Assembly: GCA_005883885.1 (NCBI GenBank)
Contig: VAYF01000068.1
Span: 1-7,102, forward strand
Length of the DNA stretch: 7,102 nt
Origin: Actinomycetota bacterium
GTDB taxonomy: Bacteria; Actinomycetota; UBA4738; HRBIN12
Direction of reading: 5' to 3'
Positions within the stretch are counted from its first letter, which is position 1; every line of letters starts with the position of its first letter. A program made the position numbers and the translations under genes. Below, in pieces: positions 4,497 to 7,102 of the stretch. The notes below the pieces were generated by a model. The model was not told the DNA's origin and did not search any database. It saw nothing but the letters and a program-made list of their open reading frames with translations.

Positions 4497-6749
4497 TCAA
4501 ACGGCCGTGCGCGCTTTGCGGAGATCCTCTTCGAGCTCGGACTTCCTGTTCTTCGAGACCCAGATCATCGCGGCCAGGATCGTGGCGCCGACCAGCGCCA
4601 CCGCGACGCGGATCGCGGTGTGGTCGGCGTACTGGACGACGAGGGGCGCGATCAGCAGCGCAACCAGGTTCATCACCTTGATCAACGGGTTCAGCGCCGG
4701 ACCGGCGGTGTCCTTGAACGGGTCACCGACGGTGTCGCCGATCACCGCGGCCTTGTGGCTCTCGGAGCCCTTGCCGCCGTAGTTGCCCTCCTCGATGAAC
4801 TTCTTCGCGTTGTCCCAGGCGCCGCCGGAGTTCGACAACATCACCGCGAGCAACTGCCCGGTGAGGATCGCGCCGGCCAGGAAGGCGCCGAGCGCCTCCG
4901 CCCCCAGGAAGAACGCGGCGATCACGGGCGCCAGGACGGCCAACAACCCCGGGGTCGTCAGCTCGCGGAGCGACGTCCTGGTGCAGATGTCGACGACCGC
5001 GGCGTAGTCGGGCTTCTCCTCGTAGGTCATGATCCCCGGGTGGTCCCGGAACTGGTTCCGGACCTCGACGACCACCTGCATCGCAGCCCGTCCCACCGCC
5101 CGGATCGCGAGCGAGGAGAACAGGAACGCGACGCACCCACCCAACAGCAGCCCGACGAGCACGTCGGGTTGATCGACGCGGACCCCGAGGAACGTGTAGC
5201 CGGCGTTCTCGAGCGCAGCCTCGAAGGAGCCGAACAGCGACGTCGCCGCGATCACCGCGGTCGCGATCGCCATACCCTTCGTGATGGCCTTCGTCGAGTT
5301 CCCGATCGAGTCCAGCCCGCCGAGGATCTCCGCGGGCCGCCCCTGGAACTCGCCGGACATCTCGGCTATGCCCTGCGCGTTGTCCGAGATGGGGCCGAAC
5401 GTGTCCATCGACACGATGACGCCGACGGTCGTCAACATCCCCATGCCCGTCAGCGAGATGAAGTAGAGCCGTTCGAAGGCCGTGTGACCGAGGTAGAAGG
5501 CGGAGGTCACGGCCGCACCGATCAGCAGCGCCGACCACACGGTGGACTCGAGCCCCACGGAGAACCCGGACAGGATCGTGGTCGCGGGACCCGTGACGGT
5601 GGCCTCCGCGATCTCCTGCACGGGCTTGTACTTCGCATCGGTGAAGTACTGCGTGAGGATCTGGATCAGCGACGCGAGGACGAGACCGATCACCACCGCC
5701 GCCCACGGACGCCAGTCCTTCGTGACCAGCTCGGACGCGACGAAGACGATGACCGCCGAAAGAGCGGCCGAGATGAAGAACCCGCGGTTGATCGCCTTCA
5801 TCCCGTGCTCCTCCTCGGAGCGGGGAGCGACCGACAGGATCCCGACGATCGACGTCAGGACGCCGATCGCACGAACCCAGAGCGGGAACATCACGCCCGC
5901 GATCGCCCCGACCTCGCTGCCACTGAACGCCGCGGCGCCCAGGATCAGGGAGGCGACCAAGGTGACCTCGTAGGACTCGAACAGGTCCGCCGCCATCCCG
6001 GCGCAGTCCCCGACGTTGTCGCCCACGTTATCGGCGATCGTCGCCGCGTTCCGCGGGTCGTCCTCGGGGATGCCTTGCTCGATCTTCCCGACCAAGTCCG
6101 CGCCAACGTCGGCAGCCTTCGTGAAGATCCCGCCGCCGACCCGCATGAACATCGCGAGCAGCGCGCCGCCGAACCCGAAGCCGACCAGCACACTCGTCGC
6201 GTCACCCTTGTAGATGATGAGGATCAACGTCGCGCCGAACAGCCCCATGCCGACCGTGAACATCCCGGCGACGCCGCCCGCCCGGAACGCGAGCCGGACG
6301 GCGCGACGGAGGCCGGACTCCCGGGCCGCGTTCGCCGTCCGGACGTTGGCGCGGACGGCGAGCCACATCCCGACGTACCCGGTGACCATCGACGCGAGGG
6401 CCCCGAGGAGGAACGCGATCGACCGCCCGAACCGGATGCTGAGCGCGCTGTGCTCGGCGTTCTTCGGGACGGGAAGCACGAAGAAGAGCACGACCGCCAG
6501 GACGGCGAGGAACACGGCGAGCGTCCGGTACTGGCGGTTGAGGTACGCCTTCGCGCCCTCCTGGATCGCGCGGGCGATCTCCTTCATCTTCTCCGTGCCC
6601 TCGGGCGCCGCGAGCACCTCTCGGACCAGGTACCAGGCGAAGAGCAACGCGACGAGCGAGACGCCGAAGATGAGCCACAGGGCCAGGTTCTCGCCCGACC
6701 CGAACCGCGCCTGGATCGGGCCGCTCTCCTGGGCAAGCCAGCCGACCAT
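4497..6749 (-). CDS. hppA: Membrane proton-translocating pyrophosphatase (H+-PPase), potassium-independent type
   Basis: It hydrolyses cytoplasmic pyrophosphate and uses the energy to pump protons out across the cytoplasmic membrane. At 750 aa with about 16 hydrophobic segments it is full length for the family. The pyrophosphate/Mg2+ site motifs are intact: DVGADLVGKIEQ (214-225), DDPRNAATIADNVGDNVGD (230-248), SDNAQGIAEMSGEF (455-468), SNSGGAWDNAKK (639-650) and GDTVGDPFKDTAGPALN (671-687). In GNSTKAITKG (483-492), K487 and T490 occupy the positions that separate the two subfamilies: Lys/Thr marks the potassium-independent, proton-pumping class, and Ala/Gly the potassium-dependent class. Serine replaces the commoner threonine in GNTT. 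ATG 6749 is supported by AGGAGG four bases upstream. The OB-fold gene follows 40 bp downstream. The call is firm; proton specificity comes from family knowledge, not a test. Confidence 0.97.
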   Translation of the reverse strand: MVGWLAQESGPIQARFGSGENLALWLIFGVSLVALLFAWYLVREVLAAPEGTEKMKEIARAIQEGAKAYLNRQYRTLAVFLAVLAVVLFFVLPVPKNAEHSALSIRFGRSIAFLLGALASMVTGYVGMWLAVRANVRTANAARESGLRRAVRLAFRAGGVAGMFTVGMGLFGATLILIIYKGDATSVLVGFGFGGALLAMFMRVGGGIFTKAADVGADLVGKIEQGIPEDDPRNAATIADNVGDNVGDCAGMAADLFESYEVTLVASLILGAAAFSGSEVGAIAGVMFPLWVRAIGVLTSIVGILSVAPRSEEEHGMKAINRGFFISAALSAVIVFVASELVTKDWRPWAAVVIGLVLASLIQILTQYFTDAKYKPVQEIAEATVTGPATTILSGFSVGLESTVWSALLIGAAVTSAFYLGHTAFERLYFISLTGMGMLTTVGVIVSMDTFGPISDNAQGIAEMSGEFQGRPAEILGGLDSIGNSTKAITKGMAIATAVIAATSLFGSFEAALENAGYTFLGVRVDQPDVLVGLLLGGCVAFLFSSLAIRAVGRAAMQVVVEVRNQFRDHPGIMTYEEKPDYAAVVDICTRTSLRELTTPGLLAVLAPVIAAFFLGAEALGAFLAGAILTGQLLAVMLSNSGGAWDNAKKFIEEGNYGGKGSESHKAAVIGDTVGDPFKDTAGPALNPLIKVMNLVALLIAPLVVQYADHTAIRVAVALVGATILAAMIWVSKNRKSELEEDLRKARTAV

Positions 6750-6753
6750 CGAA

Positions 6754-6759
6754 CCTCCT
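6754..6759 (-). promoter_or_regulatory. Strong Shine-Dalgarno site of hppA
   Basis: The minus strand has AGGAGG, a perfect anti-16S match, followed by TTCG and then the hppA ATG. It fixes the start codon and is the only textbook ribosome binding site I see in the window; the other two visible starts lack one. Confidence 0.85.
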
Positions 6760-6780
6760 ACGTTGAGAACGACCCTCGTC

Positions 6781-6792
6781 CGCGCCGGCGCG
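6781..6792. repeat. 12-bp palindrome CGCGCCGGCGCG in the hppA leader
   Basis: This perfect palindrome lies about 32-43 bp upstream of the hppA start, between the candidate -10 and the Shine-Dalgarno site. It may be a DNA-binding dyad or a chance product of GC-rich sequence; as RNA it has no loop, so a simple hairpin is unlikely. Confidence 0.5.
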
Positions 6793-6819
6793 TGTCGTGC
6801 CTGGCGCTGGAACCCGCAG

Positions 6820-6838
6820 AGGATACCCGAGCCCTCGG
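6820..6838 (-). promoter_or_regulatory. Candidate hppA promoter: -10 TATCCT with a dyad in the spacer
   Basis: TATCCT (minus strand, 6825 to 6820) is the best -10-like hexamer in the 105-bp gap upstream of hppA and would give a leader of roughly 60 nt. Immediately upstream is a perfect 12-bp dyad, CCGAG-GG-CTCGG (6827-6838), in the -10/-35 spacer, where a repressor or spacer-twisting activator could bind. No clear -35 box is seen. The dyad could instead be the remnant of a weak terminator for the upstream gene, though it lacks a T-run and its loop is only 2 nt. Confidence 0.35.
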
Positions 6839-6854
6839 CGCGCTGACCTGCGAC

Positions 6855-7102
6855 TTAGGCGGACGCGACGGGCGGGGAGTCCTGGGCACCGAGCAGGGTC
6901 TCGAGCGCCTCGTACGCCGCGAGCACGTCGCGACGATCCGCAGGCTCCGGGACCGACTCCTCGGACGCTCGGAGGATCATCTCGGCCTCGTGACCGAGGA
7001 TCCCTCGCTCCCGGCCGTCCCCGAGCGCCACGGCGACCTTCGCCAGGTTCTCCAACTGCCGGATCAAGACCGCGGGCATCCCGCGGGCCGACTGCCGGAT
7101 CT
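6855..7102 (-). CDS. C-terminal fragment of a probable DUF2254 membrane protein (runs off the right edge)
   Basis: The last 81 codons of a leftward gene ending in TAA at 6855-6857. An internal ATG at 7079 is probably not the true start, because the frame stays open to the edge and the preceding residues IRQSARG read as protein. The pattern IRQ...PAVLIRQLENLAKVA followed by a charged helix and PEPADRRDVLAAYEAL resembles, from memory, the cytosolic C-terminus of DUF2254 proteins, predicted membrane proteins of unknown function. No membrane segment falls in the visible part. It is codirectional with hppA and 105 bp upstream of it, with a promoter candidate between, so a shared operon is possible but not shown. 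The call rests on a short motif; an unrelated helical protein remains possible. Confidence 0.55.
   Translation of the reverse strand, partial: IRQSARGMPAVLIRQLENLAKVAVALGDGRERGILGHEAEMILRASEESVPEPADRRDVLAAYEALETLLGAQDSPPVASA

Noticed and set aside
5042..5064. Near-perfect inverted repeat around 5053 in hppA
   Set aside because: The arms match only with a bulged base and the loop is about 2 nt; it lies in conserved hppA coding sequence and is explained by codon use.
4723..5706. A 327-codon minus-strand ORF inside hppA in another frame
   Set aside because: It is a Gly/Arg/Asp-rich frame shadow of the pyrophosphatase, whose own frame keeps all catalytic motifs throughout.

Overview
The window is GC-rich (roughly two thirds GC by eye), with strong third-position GC bias. 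Its gene content is typical of Actinomycetota (high-GC Gram-positive bacteria). The best lineage clue is a KimA-type potassium transporter beside a small OB-fold protein, a pairing I recall from the potassium-uptake neighbourhood of mycobacteria and relatives. I cannot name a genus. Almost the whole window is coding: two genes run off the edges, three are complete, and no tRNA, rRNA, CRISPR array, transposon or origin is visible.

Layout. (1) Positions 1-1632, minus: the first ~544 codons of kdpD, a potassium/turgor-responsive sensor kinase. It holds the KdpD ATP-binding domain, a universal-stress-protein (USP) domain, four membrane segments and the start of the GAF linker; the kinase core lies off the left edge. 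(2) Positions 1633-1743: a 111-bp divergent promoter region with a 7-bp direct repeat at an 11-bp period. (3) Positions 1744-4107, plus: a KimA-like potassium importer of the APC superfamily with two USP-like tail domains instead of one. (4) Positions 4097-4456, minus: a 119-aa OB-fold protein that overlaps the transporter gene tail-to-tail by 11 bp. (5) Positions 4497-6749, minus: a membrane proton-pumping pyrophosphatase (hppA) with potassium-independent signature residues. (6) Positions 6855-7102, minus: the C-terminal end of what looks like a DUF2254 membrane protein.

How the genes fit together. kdpD and the transporter diverge from one short regulatory region, so a potassium sensor and a potassium importer probably share control. 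The pyrophosphatase adds to the proton-motive force from pyrophosphate, which could energise potassium uptake, but that link rests only on proximity. The OB-fold gene follows hppA by 40 bp and may be cotranscribed with it or use its own promoter.

This is mainly a potassium and membrane-energetics neighbourhood built from known families, not an obviously new system. The points most worth a second look are the doubled tail of the transporter, the shared operator candidate, the run of start codons 7-9 nt after -10-like hexamers without Shine-Dalgarno sites, and a perfect 16-bp hairpin inside kdpD.
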